Virus record (IMG/VR): IMGVR_UViG_3300046171_000014
Location: 1 to 61,378 of that record
Strand: one strand, 5' to 3'
From: a virus
DNA length: 61,378 nt
Position 1 is the stretch's first letter. Every line of letters begins with the position of its first letter. Of the stretch, positions 19,061-27,534 are shown in pieces. The notes under the pieces were generated by a model. The model had not been told where the DNA came from, searched no databases, and saw only the letters and a program-made list of their open reading frames with translations. Position numbers and translations under genes: made by a program.

Positions 19061-20812
19061 TTAGTTTGAGTCACCCTCATATCGACAGGTCCACATGGTC
19101 AAGCTGTACTTCTTTCCCCCACGCAAAGGCAGAACCTTATGTCCATGTGTTACCATAGACGGAAACAAAATGCACTGCCCAACTTTTACATCCTTGTTTG
19201 TAAACTCTTGTCTAGGAAAAACAAGCTCCGCTCCAGCGTAATTATCATTAAGCTTTACACTACCCGTAAACAAAGATGCATCTGTGTGAAGGCCTAATTC
19301 AGTCTGTGTATCCATAGAATAACGCATAGTAAACGCATCACGCAGACCAAGGTAGGCTTCTGGGTGCCAATGCTTCTCGCATATCTTACTAAGCTTATCT
19401 TCCCATTGTTCCGACATCTCGTCCCACAAGCCTAATTCTTTTAGCCGTATTTCTTGCGCTGGAAACTTATCACCATTAAGCTCACCCCACCGACCAAGGC
19501 TCTCTGATGTTTCGATGTATCGCTGGCATTGAGCCTCTGACATAAAGTCCGTCACCAATATTTCTGGAGCAACCTCTTCGTACTCAAGACCCTTATGGTA
19601 TGTGGGAGATAACACCTCTGCTTCTTCTACATACCCAAATTTATCTGCAAGATTTTTAAATCTTACCTTTGCATCATCTCCACCGTTGCCGTGGTAGATA
19701 CATGGGCAGCACATGCCGTTTGATAGTTGACCATTGATAACTTCAACATCGTCATCACATTGAAAAATGTAGCCTTCGTAATCTAAATTAGCAGAAGCCG
19801 TGGATTGCCAGTCAGATGATAAAAATCTTTTTTGCATCCATAGTTGATCATCAGAGTCATTGGGCACTGCCTTATTAAGAAACTCTTTGAGCGTACCCAC
19901 TTTACCTATGTACGCGCCGCTGTTTAAGTACCTATAGATTGTTGACAAAGGAAATTGTGAAGCCATCGTCGCATCGGGCCAACAATTTTTTTCTGCTGCG
20001 AATATGATATCTGCACCCATGTCCTCATATCTCTCTAGGATAGTAGGCAGCGTGTCGTTTATGATAACATCGTAACCATCCACAAATAGCACTACATCCC
20101 CATCGTGCAGAGATTCAAGGTGGTTACGAACAAGGTTAATCTTTTGACCTCCGCCTTGGGCTTCCATTGTGCCGCCTGCCCAGTTTACCTTACGTCCAAG
20201 ATTTAAGTACGTTATCCCGTGCGCTTTTGCAGATTGCTCCAAAGCCCACATTTTACTTTGATCTGTTCCAACTGTCAGTACATGTACCTGCATTGATTCC
20301 CCCTCAATCGTGCTTGGCCTAACTTCTCTGGGTATCTGCTTTACAATCTCTGGTGTAAAGAAAAAGTTCGATTGAACTTTTAGTTTGGCAGGCACCCATT
20401 CATCTACAGGAATGATAGCATCCTTGTAGCCATCTATCAATCTCTTGGCGGTTTCTGGTCTAATAGCGTAAGCATGACAATTATACCAATAGCCAAGAGT
20501 ATTAAGGCGGTATCCCAACCAAACGCTGTCATGCTCTTTCAATAGAGTGTCTACTGCACTTGGGTCAATGCTGTCATAGACTGCATCTTCTTCAAGGATT
20601 ATGCCGTTGCGATTAGAGGCGGCTATCTTTTCCCAAGCTCTAAGGTGGCTAACAGCGCAACCAAACTCTGTAACTAACAGGGGCCTGTCCAGTATTGGAT
20701 CACGCCACTGCGCATCTCTGATGCAGCCCGTCTCTTTCTCTACAGTGTTCCAATCTTTTCCTCGTGCATCATACGCAGATCCATGCAGAGAAATCTGATA
20801 TACTATTGCCAC
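19061..20812 (-). CDS. Trifunctional collagen-modifying enzyme: GT25 + PLOD-type glycosyltransferase + 2OG lysyl-hydroxylase-like domain
   Basis: Three domains are visible in 583 residues. Residues 1-165 match GT25, the collagen galactosyltransferase/LPS family: FGCAVSHLRAW at 50-60, ILEEDA at 72-77, and PVDEWVP at 135-141, close to PVDEFLP of ColGalT enzymes. Residues 175-395 match the glucosyltransferase domain of animal lysyl hydroxylases: GGGQK 220-224, LFVDGYDVI 242-250, AAEKNCWPD 272-280, YLNSGAYIG 295-303, DDQLW 321-325, YHGNG 373-377. Residues 415-583 are a 2-oxoglutarate/Fe(II) oxygenase: HTD at 509-511, THGHK with H558 as distal ligand, and K568 for 2-oxoglutarate. Together they could hydroxylate lysine and add galactose then glucose. 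The collagen-like fibre at 23423-24769 is the obvious substrate. Activity is inferred; the motifs are seen. Confidence 0.88.
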   Translation of the reverse strand: MAIVYQISLHGSAYDARGKDWNTVEKETGCIRDAQWRDPILDRPLLVTEFGCAVSHLRAWEKIAASNRNGIILEEDAVYDSIDPSAVDTLLKEHDSVWLGYRLNTLGYWYNCHAYAIRPETAKRLIDGYKDAIIPVDEWVPAKLKVQSNFFFTPEIVKQIPREVRPSTIEGESMQVHVLTVGTDQSKMWALEQSAKAHGITYLNLGRKVNWAGGTMEAQGGGQKINLVRNHLESLHDGDVVLFVDGYDVIINDTLPTILERYEDMGADIIFAAEKNCWPDATMASQFPLSTIYRYLNSGAYIGKVGTLKEFLNKAVPNDSDDQLWMQKRFLSSDWQSTASANLDYEGYIFQCDDDVEVINGQLSNGMCCPCIYHGNGGDDAKVRFKNLADKFGYVEEAEVLSPTYHKGLEYEEVAPEILVTDFMSEAQCQRYIETSESLGRWGELNGDKFPAQEIRLKELGLWDEMSEQWEDKLSKICEKHWHPEAYLGLRDAFTMRYSMDTQTELGLHTDASLFTGSVKLNDNYAGAELVFPRQEFTNKDVKVGQCILFPSMVTHGHKVLPLRGGKKYSLTMWTCRYEGDSN

Positions 20813-20830
20813 CTTGAGCCTTAAAACTAA

Positions 20831-21454
20831 TTAAAACCCTACGTCTCCCTGAAACCAATACTGTATATTACGAAATCCATTTGTTCTTCCGCTACCTGAG
20901 CGAGTTATCAAGTTTACTGAATCCTCCCACCTTACAACTACGTTGCTTAACACAACACTTGGTTCAAACCAAATATAGGCGCTAAAACCAGAGGTGTTCG
21001 CAGGTATGGTCGCTGTGTATTTATAGAACCCATTAGTTGGGCCTGTTTGAACAGTAACAGTCCCGGCCAAGATGGTTGAGGGGGAAGAAAGATCTGTAGT
21101 TGAAAAAATTTCAACTTTTTTTGAGACTCCCGCACTATTTTCTGCTGCCAGCCATGCATTACTTCCACCAGTTAAACCAAACGAATCTGCATAAATTATA
21201 TTATCTACTGTGTTATCGCCCCAAGTGCTGTAAGCAGTTGTTGTTTCCCAACCTCCCGCCCCAAAGTCAAAAGAAAGATTTGCAAAAAAAAGAATATTCT
21301 TGTTTGACGAACCTGTAGAATAGGGTGGAAGTTCATATTTTGTATAGGTGGACGCATCAAAAATGTTTGATGTAGTAGTCGCATCTAAGCTCGCAACATT
21401 CTGTAACTCTAGGCTGTTATTTATAACAGTGGTGTTTGCAACTTTTATAGCCAT
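20831..21454 (-). CDS. Tail fibre-associated beta protein, 207 aa
   Basis: The N terminus (MAIKVANTTVINNSLELQNV) is a short repeatable module often found at the start of marine phage fibre proteins. The rest is Ser/Thr/Gly/Asn-rich, with alternating hydrophobic residues (FYKYTATIPANTSGFSAYIW) predicting a beta sandwich. It lies between the collagen-modifying enzyme and a conserved hypothetical gene. A fibre tip or accessory domain is likely, but no ligand-binding motif is recognised. Confidence 0.65.
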   Translation of the reverse strand: MAIKVANTTVINNSLELQNVASLDATTTSNIFDASTYTKYELPPYSTGSSNKNILFFANLSFDFGAGGWETTTAYSTWGDNTVDNIIYADSFGLTGGSNAWLAAENSAGVSKKVEIFSTTDLSSPSTILAGTVTVQTGPTNGFYKYTATIPANTSGFSAYIWFEPSVVLSNVVVRWEDSVNLITRSGSGRTNGFRNIQYWFQGDVGF

Positions 21455-21478
21455 CGTCGTGTCCTTTCACTATTAGCT

Positions 21479-22417
21479 TTATAAATTATTCTGGCTTGCT
21501 AGGCCAATCTTACGCTTGTGCCAAAAGTTATTCCTATAACCATCAGTAAAGTTTGACGTTAAAAGATTTTGGTTATTTGCTAGTTCCTTTTCTTCAAGAA
21601 CCTTATGACATTCCGTAAAGCTCTCCCTTTTAATAGGTATAATGTGAACTAGAGGGGTTCCTCTTTTTATATAAAAAGTCCCCCTTTCAGAGCCAGTCCA
21701 AATAAAAGGAAAATTTGGTGGAATTAAATACTCATCAACATCAACCAAAGCCTCAAAGAAACAAATTTTATTTTCGAAATGGTTTGGTGGGTTCTTATAA
21801 TATAAAGAATATCCCTTTGGGCATCTTATAGACCAAGGGGAGTGCAACTTCATTACTTGATCTCCCAGTGGATATTGTGGAAATCCTCCACCTACTTGAG
21901 ATGCCGCATGTCCAGAAACGACCCCCATTAAGTTTTTTTTATCTGGATCATCATTAGAGAAAGCACTATTAAAAGAGCAGTTTATTCCTAACTTTCCTAA
22001 AGAAACGTCTGCAATCTCTTTACCGTTAAAGTTATACCCAATCAGGTCAGTGTAGTTATTTATACTTTCATTGAAAATGTTGCTCAAGCAAACACTATCA
22101 TTAACCAATCCACCAATACCAGAGCTTATCAGGTTAGAGTTACTATCATAAAGCTCTACTTGTGGCTCAACGACTACCTTTAGGTCTGCCCACATAGGTA
22201 TAATATACCCAAGAGACATTGCATCTAAAAATGGAACACACTTTTTGACTGTGGCTGTGCTTAAATCCTTTTTGTCTGAGAATGGCTTTATGTTTTTAAA
22301 CCAACTTGGTAGAAAGTTTATGGATTTGTCTGGCTTATCAATAAGCTCAAACCCTTCCTTTACAAACATTTCTATTTTCAACTCTCTAGGGTTTTTGAAT
22401 AAATTCCTCAAACCCAT
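21479..22417 (-). CDS. Conserved phage protein resembling DUF6065
   Basis: A 312-residue protein with features I associate with a family seen in cyanophages and other marine viruses, possibly DUF6065. These include SINFLPSWFKNIKP near the N terminus, YIIPMWADLKV in the first third, a long central part ending in GFPQYPLGDQVMKL and SPWSIRCPKGYSLYYK, then EYLIPPNFPFIWTG, and FYIKRGTPLVHIIPIKRESF near the end. This suggests a double-stranded beta-helix fold. It overlaps the 2OG oxygenase gene by ten bases, so the two probably act together, perhaps on fibre or host glycoprotein. Function is unknown and the family name is from memory. Confidence 0.6.
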   Translation of the reverse strand: MGLRNLFKNPRELKIEMFVKEGFELIDKPDKSINFLPSWFKNIKPFSDKKDLSTATVKKCVPFLDAMSLGYIIPMWADLKVVVEPQVELYDSNSNLISSGIGGLVNDSVCLSNIFNESINNYTDLIGYNFNGKEIADVSLGKLGINCSFNSAFSNDDPDKKNLMGVVSGHAASQVGGGFPQYPLGDQVMKLHSPWSIRCPKGYSLYYKNPPNHFENKICFFEALVDVDEYLIPPNFPFIWTGSERGTFYIKRGTPLVHIIPIKRESFTECHKVLEEKELANNQNLLTSNFTDGYRNNFWHKRKIGLASQNNL

Positions 22418-22989
22418 TGTGGGCCTTCAAACCAAGCCACAAGCGATCTTCTTACACCCTTTGTAATGGGCTTTACTTTATGTTGAAGATAGCTGGGAAA
22501 AATTAAAACTGTTCCCTTTGCTTTTGAAGCACCCGCCATTGGGCTTTCTGTTTCAGTAAATTCAAAGCCCCCACCCTCATAATCGAAAGGATCTGAAAGC
22601 TGTACGGTTACTGAGAGCTTCCTGTCAAAGCCATCGTTTCTATTCCAATCAATATCATGATGTAATCCATAATGACCGCCTTGATCCGCATGGTATTCTG
22701 TGTATTGGATTTCAGCCTTTTTGTTTACATTAACTTTAAAAGCTGATTGATTTGCCAAGTCTACATAGAAATAAAGCATATCTAAAACCCAAGGCTGATT
22801 GTTTAGCCATGACACCCTACTACTTCTAATAGATGAAACCTGCTCAACATTATCAGGATGCGCAACATCAAAGTCTTTGGTGTTAAAGGTTGTTGCTACA
22901 TCTGTTGGACCTGCGCTTTCAACTATCTTAGTAACAACTTCATCGTCTAAAGCAGCAGTAAACATTTGCCATGAATTTCTTACAATCAC
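22408..22989 (-). CDS. 2-oxoglutarate/Fe(II) oxygenase, prolyl-hydroxylase (PKHD) type
   Basis: A 193-residue dioxygenase. The iron ligands are visible as H110 and D112 (GLHHDIDW) and H170 (SYLQHKVKP), with R180 (GVRRSLVAW) ten residues later binding 2-oxoglutarate. The core has LSVTVQLSDPFDYEGGGFEF and VLIFPS, typical of PKHD/prolyl 4-hydroxylase enzymes. It lies in the fibre cluster between the tail chaperone/collagen genes and the trifunctional enzyme, so fibre residues are a plausible target. The collagen repeats carry Pro in the X position and Thr in the Y position, so Pro 3-, Pro 4- or other hydroxylation cannot be told apart here. Confidence 0.87.
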   Translation of the reverse strand: MIVRNSWQMFTAALDDEVVTKIVESAGPTDVATTFNTKDFDVAHPDNVEQVSSIRSSRVSWLNNQPWVLDMLYFYVDLANQSAFKVNVNKKAEIQYTEYHADQGGHYGLHHDIDWNRNDGFDRKLSVTVQLSDPFDYEGGGFEFTETESPMAGASKAKGTVLIFPSYLQHKVKPITKGVRRSLVAWFEGPQWV

Positions 22990-23000
22990 TTTTATACCTT

Positions 23001-23423
23001 TTAGTTGGGTTTATTAGGCCACTCCACACTATGAGGGAATGTTTCTTGCTGCGGAACGTCTAACAAAAGGTTTCTATAATTAGTCCACTCTGCTTGCTTT
23101 TCAGATGTAAGTGCATTCCACCTTAAAGGGTTACTTACTAATGGATCAACATCCGTAATCAAATGTCCGTCTCTTTTATCCCTAATTGTTGAGATTTGTT
23201 CTTCATATAATTGTTGCTCCGCAGAAATACCAGCATAAGGCGCAATATTTGAACCCAGAAGGGTTCTAAGAGCTTCGTTGTCTATTGTGTAGTCATCGTC
23301 ATCAGACTTAACTGTATATTCTATCCATCCATATGTAGGATGATTTATCTCACAATTAAAATCTGTATGATCTTCACTAAGATATACGCCGTTTCTTACT
23401 TCTGTAATAAAGACTCTAGGCAT
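23001..23423 (-). CDS. Tail fibre assembly chaperone-like protein (Phage_tail_APC type)
   Basis: The start chosen is ATG at 23423, which shares its A with the TAA stop of the collagen-like gene and has AGGA just upstream. This gives 140 residues; an upstream ATG at 23441 lies inside that gene. The C-terminal 60 residues fit the tail assembly chaperone pattern: IRDKRDGHLITDVDP, then WNALTSEKQAEWTNYRNLL, then FPHSVEWPNKP. Such proteins help fold or trimerise the fibre encoded next to them, here the collagen-like fibre. The N-terminal half may contact the fibre. The overlap implies coupled translation. Confidence 0.85.
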   Translation of the reverse strand: MPRVFITEVRNGVYLSEDHTDFNCEINHPTYGWIEYTVKSDDDDYTIDNEALRTLLGSNIAPYAGISAEQQLYEEQISTIRDKRDGHLITDVDPLVSNPLRWNALTSEKQAEWTNYRNLLLDVPQQETFPHSVEWPNKPN

Positions 23424-24769
23424 TATGAAATCCTGATCCATAAAGTTTGCTGGTAATAGCCATTATTTGCGTGGTTTATTCCGTGTCCCATACATCTCCA
23501 TGTGCCAGACAAGTTATTTCCCTGACCACAAGGATAAGTTGGAACGGTTAGGTTGTTAGGGCCCCTAACTGAGGTACTCCTTATACCACTACCAGCAAGG
23601 TTGCTTCCAAAGGTTGCTGCGTTTACAGCAGCATTTAGTGCCGCCCATGCGAATGATCCCACAGAGCCAGCGGTATTATTAGCACTACCAGTTGGGCCAG
23701 TTGGGCCTGTTGGGCCTGTGCTTCCTGTCGGACCCTGCGACCCTGTAGGGCCTGTTGGTCCGTTTGGCCCTGTCGGTCCTGTTGGTCCTGTGCTGCCTGT
23801 TTGACCCTTCTGCCCCTTCTGCCCAGTTGGACCCGTGCTTCCTGTCGGACCCTGCGACCCTGTAGGGCCTGTTGGTCCGTTTGGCCCTGTCGGTCCTGTT
23901 GGTCCTGTGCTGCCTGTTTGACCCTTCTGCCCCTTCTGCCCAGTTGGACCCGTGCCGCCTGTCGGACCCGTTGAGCCAGTTGGACCTGTCGGTCCTTGCG
24001 AACCAGTTGGACCCGTGTTGCCTGTCTGCCCTTTTTGGCCCTTCTGGCCTTGAGGGCCTGTCGGACCTGTTGGGCCTGTTGGCCCTGTACCGCCTGTATT
24101 ACCCACCTCGCCCTTCTGACCTTTTTGGCCTGTCGGACCCGTTGGACCAGTTCCCCCTGTAGGGCCAGTAGGCCCTGTAGGGCCTTGTAGTGCTGCATTA
24201 GCAATAGTCTGCTTTTCCCAAGCAGAAGCTGTTACATCGTAGACAGGAATAAGGTCAGAAGAAACCGCGTCTGTGCCCGTAGCAAACCCTGTGAGAGAAG
24301 ATCCCACATTTGCAGTGTCAGTAACGTCAGCATTGGTTTCTATGGTATCTAACTTTGTACCATCCGTTGCGATATCACGCCCGTCAACCGTGCCCGTAAC
24401 TGCCAAGTTACCCGTAACCGTGGCACCAGAAGATGTCGCTGCAACCTTGGTAGACCCTGCATTTTGCAAGATATTTAAGTCACTGGCTACCGCGCTGATA
24501 AAGACAACAGCATTCCCCGCAAGGCTGATGGCATTATCTGAGTTTGAACTCTCTTGCACGGTCCTTGTAAGGGTTGTGCCAGAAGCGGTATATGTACCAG
24601 TACCTATTTCAAAGTTAGAGGTCTCTTCGATGACGTACTGTACTACGTCACCGTTACTAACCCCAGCATCCGCGAAACTCTGAAACCCCGTAGATGCACT
24701 GCCAAGAGTAATTGTACCAGTACCCGTAGTGCTGGTTGTCATCTTGGCTCTGTTGAAGAGCTTCGCCAT
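23423..24769 (-). CDS. Collagen-like tail fibre with GQKGQKG blocks
   Basis: A 448-residue fibre. Residues 1-195 hold an attachment region typical of fibres ([15 protein letters not shown], then [15 protein letters not shown] and a [12 protein letters not shown] segment). Residues about 196-359 are uninterrupted Gly-X-Y triplets, mostly GPT, with four blocks of two Gln-Lys-Gly triplets giving eight lysines in the Y position, the usual site for collagen lysine hydroxylation. The last 90 residues form a globular tip ([10 protein letters not shown], then [11 protein letters not shown]) of a kind found at fibre ends. Part of the triplet region is a tandem duplication of 117 bp (13 triplets). It shares one base with its chaperone gene and lies in the same cluster as the lysyl-hydroxylase-like enzyme. 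Confidence 0.9.
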   Translation of the reverse strand: MAKLFNRAKMTTSTTGTGTITLGSASTGFQSFADAGVSNGDVVQYVIEETSNFEIGTGTYTASGTTLTRTVQESSNSDNAISLAGNAVVFISAVASDLNILQNAGSTKVAATSSGATVTGNLAVTGTVDGRDIATDGTKLDTIETNADVTDTANVGSSLTGFATGTDAVSSDLIPVYDVTASAWEKQTIANAALQGPTGPTGPTGGTGPTGPTGQKGQKGEVGNTGGTGPTGPTGPTGPQGQKGQKGQTGNTGPTGSQGPTGPTGSTGPTGGTGPTGQKGQKGQTGSTGPTGPTGPNGPTGPTGSQGPTGSTGPTGQKGQKGQTGSTGPTGPTGPNGPTGPTGSQGPTGSTGPTGPTGPTGSANNTAGSVGSFAWAALNAAVNAATFGSNLAGSGIRSTSVRGPNNLTVPTYPCGQGNNLSGTWRCMGHGINHANNGYYQQTLWIRIS

Positions 24770-24778
24770 GATACTGCC

Positions 24779-25213
24779 TTATGTTAGTTGGATGACACCG
24801 TTGCTTGGGCTGAAATCTAAGGTGAACGTATCACCGTTGTTCAGCGTCAATGAAGTGCCATAATCATAGTACCCAATGATTGGGTCTGCTGGAGAAGAAA
24901 CCGTATCATCAAAGATATAGATATAACGGAAGGGGCCAACCGTACCAGAAGCAGTAAGCGTAAGATCTGCAACAACCAGCTTATATACACCACTAGACTG
25001 TGATGATGAGCTTGTAGTTAGGTTGCGAGAAGAACAATTACTGTAGCTAATCTGTGTAAGATTACCAACAATACCGTTACCATCTGCGGTTGGGTTACTT
25101 GATTCACTTCCCGGCGCAGTATTGGTTAAGGCTACCGCAAGCTGGTCGCTTGCAAGATCCATGTTGTGGACTGCGTTTACCACAAAATCGTTTACTTTGT
25201 TAAAGCTCGCCAT
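24779..25213 (-). CDS. Small tail structural protein A, 144 aa
   Basis: A Ser/Thr/Asn-rich beta protein (VYKLVVADLTLTASG, FRYIYIFDDTVSSPADPIIGYYDYG). The N terminus (FNKVNDFVVNAVHNMDLASD) and overall plan resemble a family common next to fibre genes in marine phages. It is similar in size and layout to the next gene at 25228-25662 and may be a distant paralogue. A baseplate-like or fibre-collar role is possible. No catalytic motif is seen. Confidence 0.65.
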   Translation of the reverse strand: MASFNKVNDFVVNAVHNMDLASDQLAVALTNTAPGSESSNPTADGNGIVGNLTQISYSNCSSRNLTTSSSSQSSGVYKLVVADLTLTASGTVGPFRYIYIFDDTVSSPADPIIGYYDYGTSLTLNNGDTFTLDFSPSNGVIQLT

Positions 25214-25227
25214 TTAGATAACTCCTA

Positions 25228-25662
25228 TCATGCTATGCGAATTATAGCAGATGTGGCATCCGCTACGGGGAATTGTATTTCAAAGGTACTATCACTAGCA
25301 ACCCTGTCGCTTCCAAAGTCTAACACAGCAACAGCTTTATTAGAAGCACTTGAGTTATAGATCAGCGCCCCCCTTGCTGTAAAGCTTGCGTCAGTCCATG
25401 AAATATTGTCAAAGTCTACAATAGCCGTTGTTCCAGAGGTCTTTGGAAATGTAGATGTCACTGTCAACGACTTGCCCCCCGCAGTGTATGCCGTTCCAGA
25501 TGTATTGGTTATTTCGTTTGTTGTACTATACACAGTTGTATCCGCACCCAAAGAACCCGCGTTTGAATACAAAGCTATCTTAAACGTATGTGCATCAAAG
25601 TCATGCTCTGCCTTTAGAAGCTCAAGCTTAAAAGACGTACATGTTGCTTGAATTATTGCCAT
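25228..25662 (-). CDS. Small tail structural protein B, 144 aa
   Basis: A beta-rich protein with LKAEHDFDAHTFKIALYS near the start, Thr/Ser-rich strands in the middle (YTAGGKSLTVTSTF), and a C terminus with VAVLDFGSDRVASDSTFEIQF. The plan matches short structural proteins found near adaptor genes in marine phages and is broadly like the neighbour at 24779-25213. Role unknown, probably tail or fibre attachment. Confidence 0.65.
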   Translation of the reverse strand: MAIIQATCTSFKLELLKAEHDFDAHTFKIALYSNAGSLGADTTVYSTTNEITNTSGTAYTAGGKSLTVTSTFPKTSGTTAIVDFDNISWTDASFTARGALIYNSSASNKAVAVLDFGSDRVASDSTFEIQFPVADATSAIIRIA

Positions 25663-25672
25663 ACCTTATCTC

Positions 25673-26305
25673 CTACGCGGCAGGTCGCCTGTATGTGTCA
25701 GTCCTCAACTTAGCCCCCAAAGAAGCCATGTTGATAAGGGCTGACGAATATCTTTCGTTATACAATTGAACCATATCGCCTTCGCCCTTCATAAACGTAT
25801 ACGCTTCTATAAGAGATCCGTAAAGCAATGTCGCTTCCGCATTATCGCCAAGCCAAGATGTACCAGAGGTGACAATAGAAGGTGGATCATAGTAGTAATG
25901 CAACTCCAAGTCGTATGCTGCATCAGGCGTAGGGCCAAGCAAGAAGTTGCCATTGCCTGTAGCGGTATCCCCATCAAATATTGCGTAATACTGCGGCAAC
26001 CCCTGCACCGTGGTATCAGGGTAGGCTTCCCGCACAAAGTTCACCTCTTTGTCTAAAAGATAGGTGTACGTTGTGCCATTGATAATAGCTAAAGAGAACG
26101 TGGCTAGAAAGTCATCAGGCCTCGCAACATACTTATTGCCAGCGTTTACATTGCCTGTGACGTTCCTGCGTAGCTCTGGAATAGTGATATCCCTAAAGAT
26201 CCGCTCTTCAGCCTGACGCACAAAGTTAGGAATATTGGTCACAAAGGTACTCTCTGTGTTCTCCGTATAGTCTTTGATCGCTTGCGTCAGTTCTGAATAG
26301 TTCAT
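25673..26305 (-). CDS. Head-to-tail adaptor / tail accessory protein (gp4-like)
   Basis: A 210-residue protein. The N-terminal helix (MNYSELTQAIKDYTENTE) leads to NIPNFVRQAEERIFRDITIPELRR, a pattern typical of podovirus adaptor proteins that ring the portal. A central beta part (RPDDFLATFSLAI, PQYYAIFDGD) and a C-terminal helical part (YGSLIEAYTFMKGEGDMVQLYNERY) follow. It is one of two adaptor-like genes, the other being 27849-28526, which suits a short tail with two ring proteins. Assignment is by pattern and position. Confidence 0.7.
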   Translation of the reverse strand: MNYSELTQAIKDYTENTESTFVTNIPNFVRQAEERIFRDITIPELRRNVTGNVNAGNKYVARPDDFLATFSLAIINGTTYTYLLDKEVNFVREAYPDTTVQGLPQYYAIFDGDTATGNGNFLLGPTPDAAYDLELHYYYDPPSIVTSGTSWLGDNAEATLLYGSLIEAYTFMKGEGDMVQLYNERYSSALINMASLGAKLRTDTYRRPAA

Positions 26306-26317
26306 TTGAACTTTCCC

Positions 26318-26566
26318 TTATGATATTCTAAACTTGCCACCTTGAGTGGCAGCGCCCATGCCACGGCATACCTTGCCGCCACCAGCCAACCCTAGTGCGC
26401 TTTTAATGTCTTGTTTGGGTTCCGCATTGTGATCTCTAGTTCTTCTGCGACCAGATGCTTTTATAATTCTTTTTTCTGTACGCCTTTCTTCAGCCATACG
26501 TTTTTTCTTTGCCGCCTTCTCAAGGTCTTTTGGCCGCGCTTTTGGCTTAACATCTTCAACGCCCAT
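26318..26566 (-). CDS. Small basic virion-type protein, 82 aa
   Basis: The start chosen is ATG at 26566, with AGAGGAG about seven bases upstream; a longer frame opening at 26611 would extend into the next gene. The sequence is strongly basic (KDLEKAAKKKRMAEERRTEKR). It ends in GGGKVCRGMGAATQGGKF, a tail motif I recall from short proteins of marine phages. It lies among several other small Lys/Arg-rich genes. DNA neutralisation in the capsid is a possible role, not demonstrated. Confidence 0.6.
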   Translation of the reverse strand: MGVEDVKPKARPKDLEKAAKKKRMAEERRTEKRIIKASGRRRTRDHNAEPKQDIKSALGLAGGGKVCRGMGAATQGGKFRIS

Positions 26567-27245
26567 TTTGATTCTCCTCTTGATATAAGTTATCAAATAT
26601 TTTGTTGACATCCATAGTATAGTCTAAATCGGATTTTGAATAGTGTATATGTTGAGATGGCTTGAAGTCTGGGGCACCAGCGCCAGTCTCGAACCATGCA
26701 GGGTGAGTAACCCTTACACGATTGTTAGGCAGCGCCACTACGTTACCAGTCCATTCTCCAGCATCTAGAAGCTGCATAACATGACTTTGCTTATGCTGCG
26801 CTGGGTCATCTGCTATCTCACTCTCAGAGTAATCAACAGTAAACATATACTTTGCAGGATACATATTCCCATCTATCTTTGCCAACCAAGGACATGGTGT
26901 TGCCCTGTCCAAGACGTACACAGCGTGGTTGTAGGACGAACAGTCCCAAGGCTGGGCGTTATGCACAGACATGGCAGAAGGCCACTCAGTGAGCGGCTCA
27001 TCGGCTACAAGAGCGGTTATAGGCATTCTCGCCCACATTGCGCCACCGTGTACATTCTCATCTCCTTCTTCATCAGCCTCGCATCCCGTAAAGATAACTT
27101 GAAAGCTCAAGCACCTGTTTGGCATTGTCGTTACCGCTATTGCCATCGCATGTAAGAACTCACCGTGGTATTGTTCATGATTGTGAGTATACTCACGGCG
27201 AACCCAGCACTTGAAGTGCGGTATGTTACTCTGCAAATAAGCCAA
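26556..27245 (-). CDS. Conserved hypothetical phage protein, 229 aa
   Basis: A protein with many Trp, His and Cys residues (PHFKCWVRREYTHNHEQYHG, FTGCEADEEGDENVHGGAMW, DRATPCPWLAKIDG). It has an N-terminal segment that could bind metal and a mixed alpha/beta middle. It is conserved in style with marine phage proteins I have seen beside adaptor genes, but I cannot name the family. It overlaps the start of the small basic gene by 11 bases. Role unknown. Confidence 0.6.
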   Translation of the reverse strand: MAYLQSNIPHFKCWVRREYTHNHEQYHGEFLHAMAIAVTTMPNRCLSFQVIFTGCEADEEGDENVHGGAMWARMPITALVADEPLTEWPSAMSVHNAQPWDCSSYNHAVYVLDRATPCPWLAKIDGNMYPAKYMFTVDYSESEIADDPAQHKQSHVMQLLDAGEWTGNVVALPNNRVRVTHPAWFETGAGAPDFKPSQHIHYSKSDLDYTMDVNKIFDNLYQEENQNGR

Positions 27246-27265
27246 TCTATCCCCCCAAGTTGACT

Positions 27266-27523
27266 TTACTTTTTAGTCTTACCGCCTTTGGCGTAACCCT
27301 TTTTCTTTTTCATCATAGCGCCACCCATTCTCTTTTTGGTAACACCACCTTTTTTCATCTTACCTACGCCGTCAGCAGCAAATGCTGGGACACTCTTCCC
27401 ATTCTTTTTGACCATAGGCATCTTTCCACCTGATTTCATTGCCACAGGTTTTTTCTTTTTCATTGCGCCACCCATCATCTTCTTGGTAACGCCGCCTTTA
27501 GCATAGCCTTTTTTCTTCATCAT
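27266..27523 (-). CDS. Lys/Gly/Met repeat protein, 85 aa
   Basis: Extremely basic and repetitive: units of the type KKKGYAKGGVTKK and MMGGAMKKKK occur at both ends. Between them lies MVKKNGKSVPAFAADG, a core seen in similar short proteins of marine phages. About one third of residues are Lys. The gene is flanked by adaptor genes, and three more basic proteins follow within 2 kb, suggesting packaged DNA-binding or charge-neutralising proteins. This is inference; no fold is recognised. Confidence 0.65.
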   Translation of the reverse strand: MMKKKGYAKGGVTKKMMGGAMKKKKPVAMKSGGKMPMVKKNGKSVPAFAADGVGKMKKGGVTKKRMGGAMMKKKKGYAKGGKTKK

Positions 27524-27534
27524 CGCTTCTACTC

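Noticed and set aside
23553-24204. Several open frames in both directions through the collagen repeat
   Set aside because: Low-complexity GC-rich triplet repeats keep other frames open; only the Gly-X-Y frame has meaningful ends and neighbours.
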